Origin: an uncultured Tropicimonas sp.
GTDB taxonomy: Bacteria; Pseudomonadota; Alphaproteobacteria; Rhodobacterales; Rhodobacteraceae
Length of the DNA stretch: 57,033 nt
Direction of reading: 5' to 3'
NCBI GenBank assembly: GCA_947497945.1
Contig: CANMIP010000035.1
Span: 1 to 57,033 of the forward strand
A program made the translations under genes and the position numbers. The notes below the pieces were generated by a model. The model was not told where the DNA came from. It did not search any database and saw only the letters and a program-made list of their open reading frames with translations. Below, piece after piece: positions 41,665 to 51,045 of this stretch (positions are counted from its first letter, which is position 1; every line of letters begins with the position of its first letter).

Positions 41665-43822
41665 GAAAAAGGTCTCCGTCCGCCTTGCTGCGGTGGGCGG
41701 ACGACAGGTGCGCGCCGAACTTGAGGGTGTCGGCGAGGCCGGGGCGCGTGGTTTCGGTCGGCTCAGCCGTGAGATGGAGGCCGCGAACGCACGCATGGCC
41801 AGCTTCTCCCGGCGTGTGAAGGTTGCGGCAGCCGCTGCGGTTGCGGCGGCGACTGCGGCTGGTGTCGCAATGGTCCGCTCCGGACTCCAGACCGTCGATG
41901 CACAGGCGAAGCTCGCGCAATCGCTCGGCACCACCGTTGCCTCGATCCAGACGCTGGAACGTGCCGGCGAACTTGCCGGCGTCTCCATGTCCGGCATCGA
42001 GCAGGCGACGAAGGATCTGACGCGGCGGCTGAGCCAGGCCGCGGCCGGCGGCGGTCCGGCCGCGCAAGCGCTGGACCGGCTCAGGCTCTCGGCCTCCGAT
42101 CTTCTGGTGCTGCCGCTCGACGCGCGCGTCGGCGCGATCAACGCGGCGATCGAGGGTTTCGTGCCCGCTGCGGAGCGCGCGGCCGTCGCGGGCCAGCTCT
42201 TCGGCGAGGAAGGTTCCATTGCCATAAGCCGGATCGACACCACAACGCTACGCCAGGCGACGGAGGATGTTCGTGCTTTCGGGGTGGTGGTCTCCGAGCA
42301 GGATGCCGATCGGATCGAACGCACCAACGATGCGATCTCCCGCCTCGGGCTGATCTGGCGCGGGCTTTCGAACCAGCTCGCCGTTGCCGCAGCCCCAGCG
42401 CTTGAAGCGGCGGCAGAGGCGATGGCAACGCTCGCCAGTCGCACCGGGCCGCTCGGCATCGCCATCGAGGGGCTTTTTGAGAACATTGGTCGGCTCACCA
42501 CCCATGCAGCGAGTTTCGCCGGATTTCTGGCCGGGCGCTGGGTGGCCGGTCTGGCGGCAGCGGCGCTCTCCGTTCGCGGCCTCGCCACCGCGCTGGTTGT
42601 CCTGCGCGGCGCGCTGGTCCGCACCGGGATCGGCGCGCTGATCGTCGGCGCGGGCGAACTCATCTACCAGTTCACGAAGCTCGTGCAGGGCGCCGGCGGT
42701 TTCGGCAAGGCGCTGGAGCTGATGGGCAATGTCGCAAAGGCCGTCTGGGATGGGATCGGGGCCACGACGCTCTCCTTCGTCGATGACTTCCGCGCATTGC
42801 GCGCCGATATCGAAGCGATCTGGCTGAAGCTGATGGCGTTTCTGTCCCAGAAGTGGGCTGACTTCCTCGGGCAGATCGGGCCGACCTTCAACGCAGTCGC
42901 CGAGGAGATCGGCTCGGAGACCCGCATCGACTGGTTCGGGGCCATGTCCCGGGCTTCCATGCTCGAGCATGGCGCCGCAAATGCCGGGTCCCAGGCAGAG
43001 GGCTACCGCGCGCGAGCCGCGGACACCCGGGCCGGCGCCTACGAGGGCGTGGGCACCGCCATGCAGGCACTCCGGGATGCGATCACCGGCAGCGAGACGG
43101 ACAGCGAAAACGCGGTGGACCAGGCCGCCGATGCCGTGGACCGGATGAACAGCGCGTTGGAAATGTCGGAACAGGCAGCCCGCGGCGCGGGTGCCGCCGG
43201 ACGCGCGGCTGGCAAGGACAGCGCCGACGGAGCAGAGACAGCCGTCGCTGGCTGGCAAGCGGTCACCTCTACGCTCAGTGACTATGCCGGCAAGGCGCGC
43301 GAGATCGGGGCCGATGTCGGCCGGAGCCTCGTAGGCGCCTTCCAGTCCGCCGAGACTGCGGTGGGCGAGTTCGTGAAAACCGGCAAGCTGGACTTCCGGG
43401 ACCTGGTGACCTCGATGATTGCCGACCTCGCCAAGGTGGCCGCCCGGAAATTCATTCTCGGGCCGATCGCCAACGCGCTAGGCGGGGTGCTGGGAGGCGC
43501 CGGTGGGGTGTTTGCGAGCGTCCTGCACACCGGTGGCATGGTCGGAGCGGCAGGATCCGCGCGGATGGTGCCGGCGCTCGCCTTTGCCGGCGCCCCTCGG
43601 ATGCATTCCGGCGGCGCGGTCGGGCTGCGGCATGACGAGGTGCCGGCGATCCTGCAACGTGGCGAGCGGGTGCTCTCGCGCCGGGAAGCCCGGGACTACG
43701 GAGGCGGTGGCGGCGTCACGATCAACATCAATGCCCGCGATGCCGAGAGCTTCCGGCAATCGAGAACTCAGGTTGCTGCGGATATTGCCCGGGCGGTCTC
43801 GCTGGGGCGGAGGGGAATGTAG
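41657..43822 (+). CDS. tape measure protein
   Basis: This 721-residue protein sets tail length. The N-terminal helical region (VGEAGARGFGRLSREMEAANARMASFSRRVKVAAAAAVAAATAAG, SLGTTVASIQTLERAGELAGVSMSGIEQATKDLTRRLSQAA) is followed by a hydrophobic segment (about residues 285-340) and a long Ala-rich helical section. The C-terminal part (FASVLHTGGMVGAAGSARMVPA, then AILQRGERVLSRREARDYGG) matches the last section of lambda-type tape measures. The gene length suggests a tail of about 100 nm, by the usual 1.5 Angstrom-per-residue rule. Confidence 0.9.
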   Translation: MAEKKVSVRLAAVGGRQVRAELEGVGEAGARGFGRLSREMEAANARMASFSRRVKVAAAAAVAAATAAGVAMVRSGLQTVDAQAKLAQSLGTTVASIQTLERAGELAGVSMSGIEQATKDLTRRLSQAAAGGGPAAQALDRLRLSASDLLVLPLDARVGAINAAIEGFVPAAERAAVAGQLFGEEGSIAISRIDTTTLRQATEDVRAFGVVVSEQDADRIERTNDAISRLGLIWRGLSNQLAVAAAPALEAAAEAMATLASRTGPLGIAIEGLFENIGRLTTHAASFAGFLAGRWVAGLAAAALSVRGLATALVVLRGALVRTGIGALIVGAGELIYQFTKLVQGAGGFGKALELMGNVAKAVWDGIGATTLSFVDDFRALRADIEAIWLKLMAFLSQKWADFLGQIGPTFNAVAEEIGSETRIDWFGAMSRASMLEHGAANAGSQAEGYRARAADTRAGAYEGVGTAMQALRDAITGSETDSENAVDQAADAVDRMNSALEMSEQAARGAGAAGRAAGKDSADGAETAVAGWQAVTSTLSDYAGKAREIGADVGRSLVGAFQSAETAVGEFVKTGKLDFRDLVTSMIADLAKVAARKFILGPIANALGGVLGGAGGVFASVLHTGGMVGAAGSARMVPALAFAGAPRMHSGGAVGLRHDEVPAILQRGERVLSRREARDYGGGGGVTININARDAESFRQSRTQVAADIARAVSLGRRGM

Positions 43823-44448
43823 TGGCGTTCCATGAGGTCCGGTTTCCGGAGAATATCAGCCGCGGTGCACGGGGCGGACCGGAGCGGCGTACCCAGATCG
43901 TCGAGCTTGCCTCAGGGGACGAGGAACGGAACGCGAGCTGGGCGAACAGCCGGAGGCGCTATGACGTGGCCTATGGCATCCGCCGCGCTGACGATCTCGC
44001 CACGGTCGTCGCCTTCTTCGAGGCACGCAATGGTCGTCTCCATGGCTTCCGCTTCCGCGACTGGGCCGACTACAAGTCCTGCCTGCCATCGCAGACGCCC
44101 GGCCCCACAGATCAGGGCCTCGGCACCGGCGACGGGACGGCCGTGACCTTCCAGCTCGCGAAGACCTACACGTCGGGATCGCAGGCCTGGACGCGGCCCG
44201 TCACCAAACCCGTCTCCGGTTCGGTGCGGATTACGCTCGACGGCATCGAACAGGCCACCGGCTGGTCGATCGACACCGCCACCGGCCTCGTCACCTTCAC
44301 TGCGGCGCCTGGCGTGGGCGTACTCGTCACCGCCGGTTTCACCTTCGATGTGCCGGTCCGCTTCGACAGCGACACGCTCGACGTGACGCTGGACATCGAG
44401 CGGCTTGGCTCCATCACCTCCATTCCGCTCTTGGAGATCCGGCGATGA
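43822..44448 (+). CDS. DUF2460 distal tail protein (GTA gp12-like)
   Basis: This 208-residue protein starts with a GTG that overlaps the tape-measure stop. MAFHEVRFPENISRGARGGPERRTQIVELASGDEERNASWANSRRRYDVAYGI and FEARNGRLHGFRFRDWADYKSCLP are the DUF2460 signature. In the Rhodobacter gene transfer agent this is the distal tail component. It marks the change from lambda-like to GTA-like tail genes. Confidence 0.93.
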   Translation: MAFHEVRFPENISRGARGGPERRTQIVELASGDEERNASWANSRRRYDVAYGIRRADDLATVVAFFEARNGRLHGFRFRDWADYKSCLPSQTPGPTDQGLGTGDGTAVTFQLAKTYTSGSQAWTRPVTKPVSGSVRITLDGIEQATGWSIDTATGLVTFTAAPGVGVLVTAGFTFDVPVRFDSDTLDVTLDIERLGSITSIPLLEIRR

Positions 44449-44804
44449 ACGAGGAACCCGGGTTCATTGCAACTGTCCTTCGTGACCTCGCCACCTCAAC
44501 CGCCGTCATTCTCGCCGCCTGGGGTGCGCTTGGCGGCGCGACCAATGCGCTCACGACGAAGATGCACCTGCGCGACGCTCTGCGGCACATCCTTCTCGGC
44601 GGGCTGATCGCCGCCGGTATGGGCAGCCTCTCCATGGCTGTCATCACCAGCTGGATGGGTCTGCCGCCGGCGGCGATCCCTTCCGGCGGCGCGGCCGGCT
44701 CGGCTGCCTATCTTGTCGGGGTCTTCGGTCCCGCCTTCATCGAGGTGATGCTCGAGCGGGTCCGGGGCGGGAACCGGTCTGACGATGGCGCCCACGATGC
44801 GTGA
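44445..44804 (+). CDS. putative holin with three membrane helices
   Basis: This 119-residue protein has hydrophobic segments at about residues 17-33 (STAVILAAWGALGGATN), 48-70 (HILLGGLIAAGMGSLSMAVITSWMG) and 78-95 (PSGGAAGSAAYLVGVFGPAF), and a charged C-terminus. It overlaps the DUF2460 gene by four bases and is followed by the lysozyme gene, the normal place for a holin. Function is inferred from that. Confidence 0.75.
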   Translation: MNEEPGFIATVLRDLATSTAVILAAWGALGGATNALTTKMHLRDALRHILLGGLIAAGMGSLSMAVITSWMGLPPAAIPSGGAAGSAAYLVGVFGPAFIEVMLERVRGGNRSDDGAHDA

Positions 44805-44928
44805 TCGTCACCCCTTCGTCCGGCATCTGCGCCGCGCCTACGGCGCACCCTTCGATCTCTTCGCACATCGCATGCGGGTCGGTCTGACCGTCGCCGCATT
44901 CATCCTCCTCTTCTCACTTCTGGGATAG
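44785..44928 (+). CDS. small single-helix membrane protein
   Basis: This 47-residue protein is read from the ATG at 44785 (or 44797). The basic N-terminus (MRDRHPFVRHLRRAYGAPFDLFAHRMRVG) is followed by one helix (LTVAAFILLFSLLG) that ends at the stop codon. It overlaps the holin end by 20 bases and stands six bases before the lysozyme. It could be a second holin or an inner spanin-like protein; no family is known. Confidence 0.6.
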   Translation: MAPTMRDRHPFVRHLRRAYGAPFDLFAHRMRVGLTVAAFILLFSLLG

Positions 44929-44934
44929 TTCACC

Positions 44935-45564
44935 ATGAAAATGACGGATCGGGGGCTTGTCGCCCTCATCCGGCACGAGGGTATCGTGCCGGCTCCCTAC
45001 CTCGATGTCCGCGACGTCTGGACCTTCGGCATCGGCCATACCGGCGCAGCGGGTGACCCGAACCCTTCCGACATGAAGCGCGGAATGCCGGCCGATCTCG
45101 ACCAGGGCATCCGGAATGCATTCGACACCTTCCGGGCCGATATCGCCCGCTACGAGGGGGACGTCTGCAATGCTCTCGCGGTTCCGGTCGAGCCGCACGA
45201 GTTCGATGCGCTGGTCTCGTTTCACTACAACACCGGTGCAATCCATTCCGCCCGCCTGACGAGGCTCTTGAATGCCGGGCTGCGCGACGCCGCGGCGGAG
45301 GCCTTCATGGGCTGGCTGAAGCCGGGCGCGATCCGGCCACGCCGGGAGGCCGAGCGGGATCTGTTCCGGCACGGGCGCTATCCAGATGGCACCATTCCGG
45401 TGTGGCCTGTCGATGCCGGCGGCAGGGTGGATTTCGCCCGGCCAGTGCGCCGTCTGTCCGAGGATGAGGCACTCGCTCTCCTGCAGCCGGTACCGGCGCC
45501 GGCCGGGTGGTTCGCCCGGCTCTTCGAACTTCTTTCCACTCTCATCAGGAGACAATCTGCATGA
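44935..45564 (+). CDS. endolysin, lysozyme of GH24 family
   Basis: This 209-residue protein cleaves peptidoglycan at lysis. Glu15, Asp24 and Thr30 (RHEGIVPAPYLD...WTFGIGHT) have the same 9- and 6-residue spacing as the T4 lysozyme triad. FDALVSFHYNTGAIHSARL is the second lobe. The C-terminus ends in an amphipathic segment (WFARLFELLSTLIRR). No signal peptide is seen, so release depends on the holin. It overlaps the next membrane gene by four bases. Confidence 0.93.
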   Translation: MKMTDRGLVALIRHEGIVPAPYLDVRDVWTFGIGHTGAAGDPNPSDMKRGMPADLDQGIRNAFDTFRADIARYEGDVCNALAVPVEPHEFDALVSFHYNTGAIHSARLTRLLNAGLRDAAAEAFMGWLKPGAIRPRREAERDLFRHGRYPDGTIPVWPVDAGGRVDFARPVRRLSEDEALALLQPVPAPAGWFARLFELLSTLIRRQSA

Positions 45565-45767
45565 ACATCCTTCTTATCCGCATGATCCTCTACGCGCTGG
45601 GCGCGGGCGCGGGATCGACCTTCGGCTTTATCACCTGGGCCTCTGGTTCGGGCGTGCTGTCGATTGACATGAACGGGCTTGCCACTGTGCTCGCCTCCGT
45701 CGCGGGCTGGGGTGGCTTTGGACTGACCTTCGTCGCCTCGCGCTTCGCGCCGCTCGACAAGCGATGA
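45561..45767 (+). CDS. small membrane protein in lysis cassette
   Basis: This 68-residue protein has two hydrophobic helices (MILYALGAGAGSTFGFITWASG and LATVLASVAGWGGFGLTFVAS) and a short basic tail. It is coupled to the lysozyme and to the DUF2163 gene by four-base overlaps. Candidates are a holin, an antiholin or a spanin partner. Confidence 0.7.
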   Translation: MNILLIRMILYALGAGAGSTFGFITWASGSGVLSIDMNGLATVLASVAGWGGFGLTFVASRFAPLDKR

Positions 45768-46648
45768 AGGCGCTGGGGGCCGCGTTTCAGGCCCATCTCG
45801 ACGAGGGCACGACGACGCTCGCCTGGTGCTGGCGCATCATGCGAGCCGATGGCGTGGTTCTCGGCTTCACCGACCACGACCGGGCGCTCACCTTCGACGG
45901 GATGGAATTCGAGCCCGAAAGCGGCTTCACGGCTTCCGAAGTTCGCTCGGGGTCTGACCTTTCGGTTGACGCACAGGATGCCGAGGGTGTGCTCACCTCG
46001 GACCGGATTTCGGAAACGGATATCCGCGACGGGCGCTGGGACAATGCACAGGTCGAGCTCTGGCGGGTGAACTGGGCCGATACCTCGCAGCGGGTGCTGA
46101 TGCGGCGCGGCGCGATCGGCCAGATCCGCCGCGGTCGCCTTGCCTTCGTCGCCGAGATGCGTTCGCTCGCGCATCTGCTCGGGCAGAATGACGGGCGGAG
46201 CTTTCAGGCGACCTGCGACGCTGTTGTCGGCGATGCCCGTTGCGGGGCCGATCTTGACGACGCGTCCTTTAGGGGCAGCGGCGCGGTGACCGGGCTCTCG
46301 GGGGATCGGAGCTTCACGGCGTCCGGCCTCGAGGGCTTTGCGGCGGGCTGGTTCAGCTTCGGCACGATCACCTGGACCTCCGGCGCGAATGCCGGGCGGC
46401 AGGCGGAGATCTCTGGCCATGGGTCTGACGGCGGGATCACCACCGTGACGCTGCTCGAGACGCCAGTTCTTCCGGTGGCGGCGGGCGACGCCTTCACCAT
46501 CCACGCTGGCTGCGACAAATGTGCGGAGACCTGTTCCACGAAGTTCGGCAATATCGCAAATTTCCGAGGCTTTCCGGACATACCGGGACAGGACACGGTG
46601 CTGCGTTATGCCAGGCGGAGCGGCGACAATTCGGGGTCGGTCCTATGA
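45764..46648 (+). CDS. DUF2163 baseplate hub protein (GTA gp13-like)
   Basis: This 294-residue protein has the DUF2163 core WCWRIMRADGVVLGFTDHDRALTFDGMEFEPESGF, the central GAIGQIRRGRLAFVAEMRSLAHLLGQ, and the C-terminal FTIHAGCDKCAETCSTKFGNIANFRGFPDIPGQD. The Cys cluster (CDKC, CSTKF) binds an iron-sulfur cluster or zinc in the GTA homologue. It forms the hub of the distal tail. Confidence 0.93.
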   Translation: MKALGAAFQAHLDEGTTTLAWCWRIMRADGVVLGFTDHDRALTFDGMEFEPESGFTASEVRSGSDLSVDAQDAEGVLTSDRISETDIRDGRWDNAQVELWRVNWADTSQRVLMRRGAIGQIRRGRLAFVAEMRSLAHLLGQNDGRSFQATCDAVVGDARCGADLDDASFRGSGAVTGLSGDRSFTASGLEGFAAGWFSFGTITWTSGANAGRQAEISGHGSDGGITTVTLLETPVLPVAAGDAFTIHAGCDKCAETCSTKFGNIANFRGFPDIPGQDTVLRYARRSGDNSGSVL

Positions 46649-47088
46649 TGTCCGCGACCTCTTCTCCGGAGGCGGTTGTCGCGGCGGCACGCTCCTGGCT
46701 CGACACGCCCTACCACGATCAGGCGAGCGTCAAGGGCGCGGGCTGCGACTGCCTTGGGCTGGCACGCGGCGTCTGGCGCGAGGTCGTCGGACCGGAGCCA
46801 TTTCCGATGCCACCCTACAGCCGGGATTGGGGTGAGACCGGGCTACGTGAAGTTCTGGCGGAAGGAGCGCGGACCATGATGCCGGAGATCGCGCCTGCCG
46901 AGGCTGGTCCCGGCGCACTGGTCCTGTTTCGAATGATCCCGCGCGCGATCGCAAAGCATGTCGGCATACTCACCGAGCCTGCCACCTTCATCCATTCCTA
47001 CGAGCGGCTGGGAGTGATCGAACAGCCGCTCTCACCTTCCTGGCACCGGCGCATCGCCTTCGCCTTCCTGTTTCCGGATCGGAGCTGA
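46645..47088 (+). CDS. NlpC/P60-family tail peptidase (GTA gp14-like)
   Basis: This 147-residue protein has the catalytic Cys at residue 36 in GAGCDCLGLARGVW and the active-site His in AKHVGIL. The enzyme cuts peptide bridges of the host wall as the tail penetrates. The ATG at 46645 overlaps the DUF2163 stop. Length is normal for this phage family. Confidence 0.93.
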   Translation: MMSATSSPEAVVAAARSWLDTPYHDQASVKGAGCDCLGLARGVWREVVGPEPFPMPPYSRDWGETGLREVLAEGARTMMPEIAPAEAGPGALVLFRMIPRAIAKHVGILTEPATFIHSYERLGVIEQPLSPSWHRRIAFAFLFPDRS

Positions 47089-47091
47089 CTG

Positions 47092-50000
47092 ATGGCCACC
47101 CTTGTTCTTGGCGCGGCCGGCGCCGCTATCGGCGGCTCGATCGGGGGTGCAATCCTCGGTGTCAGCGCCGCCACCATCGGCGGCTTCATTGGCTCGACCA
47201 TCGGTTCCTATGTCGACAACTGGATCATTTCCTCGCTCACGCCGGGCCAGAGCTTCGAGGGGCAGCGCCTCGATACGCTGCATGTCACCTCCGCCACCGA
47301 GGGCGCGGTCCTGCCGCGGGTCTGGGGTCGGCTGCGGATGGGAACCAACATCATCTGGGCCACCGACTTCCGGGAGAAGAAGGAGACCACCACCCAGGGC
47401 GGTGGCGGCAAGGGTGGCGGCGGTGGGGGCAAGGTGAAGACCACCGAGTATTTCTACTTCGCCTCTTTCGCACTGGCGATCTGCGAAGGGCCGATCACCG
47501 GTGTGGGACGTATCTGGGCGGACGGGGCGCTGATGGATCTCTCCGGTGTGACCTGGCGCTGGTATCCCGGCGACGAGAGCCAGCAACCTGATCCCTTCAT
47601 CGCCGCGAAGTCTGGCGCAGCCAATACGCCGGCCTACCGGGGCACCGCCTATCTCGTCTTCGAAGACCTTGAGCTGACCGGGTTCGGCAACCGCATCCCA
47701 CAGATCAATGTCGAGGTGTTCCGGCCGCTGGCAGAGGCGGATACCGCCGAGGGGCTGGTGCGGGCGATCACACTGATCCCGGCCTCGGGCGAATTCGTGT
47801 ATTCAACGCAAGCCATTCGCAAGAGCAATGGCGCAGAGAACCTCAATGCATCTTCGGGAACGCCCGACATGGTCGAGGCGCTCGACAGGTTGGAGGCCTC
47901 GGCACCGAATGTCGAAAGCGTCAGCCTGGTCGTCTCGTGGTTTGGCGACGATCTGCGCTGTGGTTCCTGCACCATCCGGCCGGGCGTCGAGCTCAACTCG
48001 AAATCGACCAAGCCCAAGACATGGGAGGTCAATGGTGTCACCCGCGACGAGGCCCATCTCGTCAGCCGCGACGACGAGGGACGTCCGGTCTATGGCGGCA
48101 CCCCGGCGGATTTCTCGGTGGTGCAGGCGATCCAAGAACTGAAGGCGCGCGGCAAGCGGGTCACCTTCTATCCCTTCCTGATGATGGATGTGCCCGACGA
48201 CAACACGCTGCCGGATCCGTATTCGGACGATGCGGCTGCGCTGGGCCAGCCTGCCTTCCCCTGGCGCGGCCGGATCACCTGCTCTCCGGCGGCGGGCGTT
48301 GCGGGTTCGATCGACAAGAACGCCGAGGCAGCGGATCAGGTCGCCGCCTTCTTCGACGGCATTTGGGGTTTCCGGCGGATGGTGCTGCACTACGCCCATC
48401 TCTGTGCCGCGGCAGGTGGGGTCGATGCCTTCATCATCGGCTCGGAAATGCGCGGGCTGACCACGATCCGCGACGGTGCCGCCAGCTATCCGGCCGTCGA
48501 AGCATTGCGGGCGTTGGCGGCGGATGTGCGAACCATCCTCGGCGCCTCGACACAGATCAGCTACGCGGCCGACTGGTCGGAATATTTCGGGCACCATCCG
48601 GGCGACGGCTCGGGCGATGTGTTCTTTCATCTGGATCCGCTCTGGGCCGATCCGGAGATCGACTTCATCGGCATCGACAATTACATGCCGCTCTCCGACT
48701 GGCGCGACGGGTTCGAGCATCTCGACGCGCAGGCTGGCTGTCCGGCCATCTACGATCGCGCCTATCTGCAATCGAACATTGCCGCCGGCGAGGGCTACGA
48801 CTGGTTCTACGCCTCTGACGCCGATCGCGCCGCGCAGCTGCGGACGCCGATCACCGATGGCGCTGCCGGCAAGCCATGGGTCTTCCGCTACAAGGATCTG
48901 TGGAGCTGGTGGTCGAACACGCATCATGACCGTCCGGGCGGGGTGGAAAGCGGCACGCCCACCGGCTGGGTGCCGGAATCCAAACCCATCCGCTTCACGG
49001 AGTTGGGCTGCCCGGCGATCGACCGTGGCACCAACCAGCCCAACGTCTTCTTTGATCCGAAATCCTCGGAGAGCGAGCTACCGTATTTCTCGCGGGGCTG
49101 GCGCGACGATGCGATCCAGCGGGCGTATCTGGAAGCGACCTATCTCTTCTGGGGTGATGGGGCGAACAACCCGGTGTCTTCCGTCTTTGGCGGGCGGATG
49201 GTTGAAGTGGCGGACTGCGCTGCCTGGACCTGGGACGCCCGGCCCTATCCCTTCTTCCCGGAGCTGACCGATGTCTGGAGCGATGGCGAGAACTGGCGGC
49301 TGGGCCATTGGCTGACCGGTCGGCTCGGGTCCGCGTCGCTGGCCGCGTTGGTGCGGGATCTCTGTCTCCGGGCCGGGCTGACCGCCGATCAGATCGACGT
49401 TTCCGGCCTATGGGGCGCGGTCGAGGGCTATGCCGTCACCGGGATCGAGGCGCCGCGCAATGCGCTGACGACGCTGGGACGGCATTTCGGCTTCGATGCC
49501 GTCGAGAGCGAGGGCGTGCTCCGGTTCTTCATGCGCGGGCGGGCGGCGGTGGCGACGCTCTCCCTCGATGATCTGGTGGCCGCGGATACCGGCGAACCGA
49601 TCGAGCTGACCCGCGCACAGGAGACCGAGCTGCCGCAGGCGCTGAAGTGGAGCGTCACCCGCGCCGATGAGGATTATGACGCGGTGGTGGTCGAAGCCCG
49701 GCGGATCACGGTCGAGTCCTCGCGGATCAGCAGCGAGTCCTTCCCCATGGCGGTCCCGGCCGATGAGGCGGAACGGCGTTGCCGGCGCGCGCTGATGGAG
49801 GCCTGGGTCGGCCGGGAGACGGCCAGCTTCCGGCTCCCGCCATCGCGGCTCGCGTTGGATCCGACAGATGTGGTCACGCTCGATCATGACGGACGGCTCA
49901 CCGAGTATCGCCTGACCTCCCTCGCCGACGGCCAGGCGCGGAATGCCGAGGTAATCCGGCAGGACCGCGCGACGGGAACGCTTTCACCCGGCACGCCGCG

Positions 50001-51033
50001 GAGGTCGACGCCGGAAATGCCGGTTGTTTTTGGCGAGCCGGAGGTGGCCCTGCTCGATCTGCCGCAGATTTCCGAGGACGTGGCCGCGCATCGGCCGCTC
50101 ATTGCCGCCCATGCCGCGCCATGGCCGGGAGAGATCGCGGTCTGGCGTTCCGCGTCCAAGGATGGTTTCGAGTGGCTGACCGGCATCACGCTTCCGGCGC
50201 AGATGGGTGTTCTGGTGTCCGATTTCTGGGCCGGGCCGGTGTCGCGCTTCGATCATGGCAATGAGCTGATCGTCGATCTGTCCTCCGGCACGCTCGGCTC
50301 GGTCACCGATCTCGCGCTCTTCGCCGGGGCGAACGCATTTGCCGTGGAGTCTTCGACCGGCGTCTGGGAGATCCTGCAGGCGGGGACGACCGAGCTTCTG
50401 GCCGAGGGGCGGTATCGCCTCACGCGGCTGCTGCGCGGGCAGCGCGGCACCGAGCATGCCATCGGCAGTCCGGCACCGGCCGGCGCGCGGGTGGTGGTGC
50501 TGGACGCGAGCCTTGCTGCCCTGCCGGTCTCGGAGGCGGAGCTGGGAATCCCCTGGAACTGGCGTATTGGACCGGCCAGCCATCCCGTTGCCGGCGACAC
50601 CTATGTGGCGGAGACGTTCACGCCCACCGGCGCTGGGCTGCGTCCGTTCTCTGTCGCGCATGTCGAGCAGCCGTGGCGCACGCCGCGCACACCTGGCGAT
50701 CTCACCATCCGCTGGGTGCGTCGATCGCGGGCGCTCTCGGCCGACAGCTGGGCTGCGCTCGAGGTGACGATGTCGGAAGGTGAGAGTGGACCGTGGCCCC
50801 AGTGGGGCCGCGAAAGCCAGTCGAACGAGGCCTACGAGGTGGAGATCCTCGACGGCTCGACGGTCCTTCGGACGCTGAGCGCGACGACGACCAGCGTCGT
50901 CTGCACCGCCGCGCAGCAGATGGCGGATTGGGGCGTGCTGCTCGGGCCGGGCGACAGCCTCTCCATCCGCATCACCCAGCTCTCCGCCCTGGTCGGGCGC
51001 GGGGCACCCAAAACTGTCACGCTGTATTTCTAG
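47092..51033 (+). CDS. GTA TIM-barrel-like tail (host-specificity) protein
   Basis: The protein has 1313 residues. It begins with Gly-rich membrane-like helices (ATLVLGAAGAAIGGSIGGAILGV), contains a Gly/Lys linker near residues 102-118, and has the central TIM-barrel domain (HYAHLCAAAGGVDAFIIGSEMRGLT, ISYAADWSEYFGHHPGDGSGDVFFHLDPLWADPEIDFIGIDNY), where glycosidase-type acids are visible. A C-terminal phage-tail domain follows. In the GTA this protein is the central tail fibre/baseplate megatron. It probably degrades or recognises a surface polysaccharide. The gene lies three bases after the peptidase gene. Confidence 0.93.
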   Translation: MATLVLGAAGAAIGGSIGGAILGVSAATIGGFIGSTIGSYVDNWIISSLTPGQSFEGQRLDTLHVTSATEGAVLPRVWGRLRMGTNIIWATDFREKKETTTQGGGGKGGGGGGKVKTTEYFYFASFALAICEGPITGVGRIWADGALMDLSGVTWRWYPGDESQQPDPFIAAKSGAANTPAYRGTAYLVFEDLELTGFGNRIPQINVEVFRPLAEADTAEGLVRAITLIPASGEFVYSTQAIRKSNGAENLNASSGTPDMVEALDRLEASAPNVESVSLVVSWFGDDLRCGSCTIRPGVELNSKSTKPKTWEVNGVTRDEAHLVSRDDEGRPVYGGTPADFSVVQAIQELKARGKRVTFYPFLMMDVPDDNTLPDPYSDDAAALGQPAFPWRGRITCSPAAGVAGSIDKNAEAADQVAAFFDGIWGFRRMVLHYAHLCAAAGGVDAFIIGSEMRGLTTIRDGAASYPAVEALRALAADVRTILGASTQISYAADWSEYFGHHPGDGSGDVFFHLDPLWADPEIDFIGIDNYMPLSDWRDGFEHLDAQAGCPAIYDRAYLQSNIAAGEGYDWFYASDADRAAQLRTPITDGAAGKPWVFRYKDLWSWWSNTHHDRPGGVESGTPTGWVPESKPIRFTELGCPAIDRGTNQPNVFFDPKSSESELPYFSRGWRDDAIQRAYLEATYLFWGDGANNPVSSVFGGRMVEVADCAAWTWDARPYPFFPELTDVWSDGENWRLGHWLTGRLGSASLAALVRDLCLRAGLTADQIDVSGLWGAVEGYAVTGIEAPRNALTTLGRHFGFDAVESEGVLRFFMRGRAAVATLSLDDLVAADTGEPIELTRAQETELPQALKWSVTRADEDYDAVVVEARRITVESSRISSESFPMAVPADEAERRCRRALMEAWVGRETASFRLPPSRLALDPTDVVTLDHDGRLTEYRLTSLADGQARNAEVIRQDRATGTLSPGTPRRSTPEMPVVFGEPEVALLDLPQISEDVAAHRPLIAAHAAPWPGEIAVWRSASKDGFEWLTGITLPAQMGVLVSDFWAGPVSRFDHGNELIVDLSSGTLGSVTDLALFAGANAFAVESSTGVWEILQAGTTELLAEGRYRLTRLLRGQRGTEHAIGSPAPAGARVVVLDASLAALPVSEAELGIPWNWRIGPASHPVAGDTYVAETFTPTGAGLRPFSVAHVEQPWRTPRTPGDLTIRWVRRSRALSADSWAALEVTMSEGESGPWPQWGRESQSNEAYEVEILDGSTVLRTLSATTTSVVCTAAQQMADWGVLLGPGDSLSIRITQLSALVGRGAPKTVTLYF

Positions 51034-51045
51034 AGGAGCATTCCC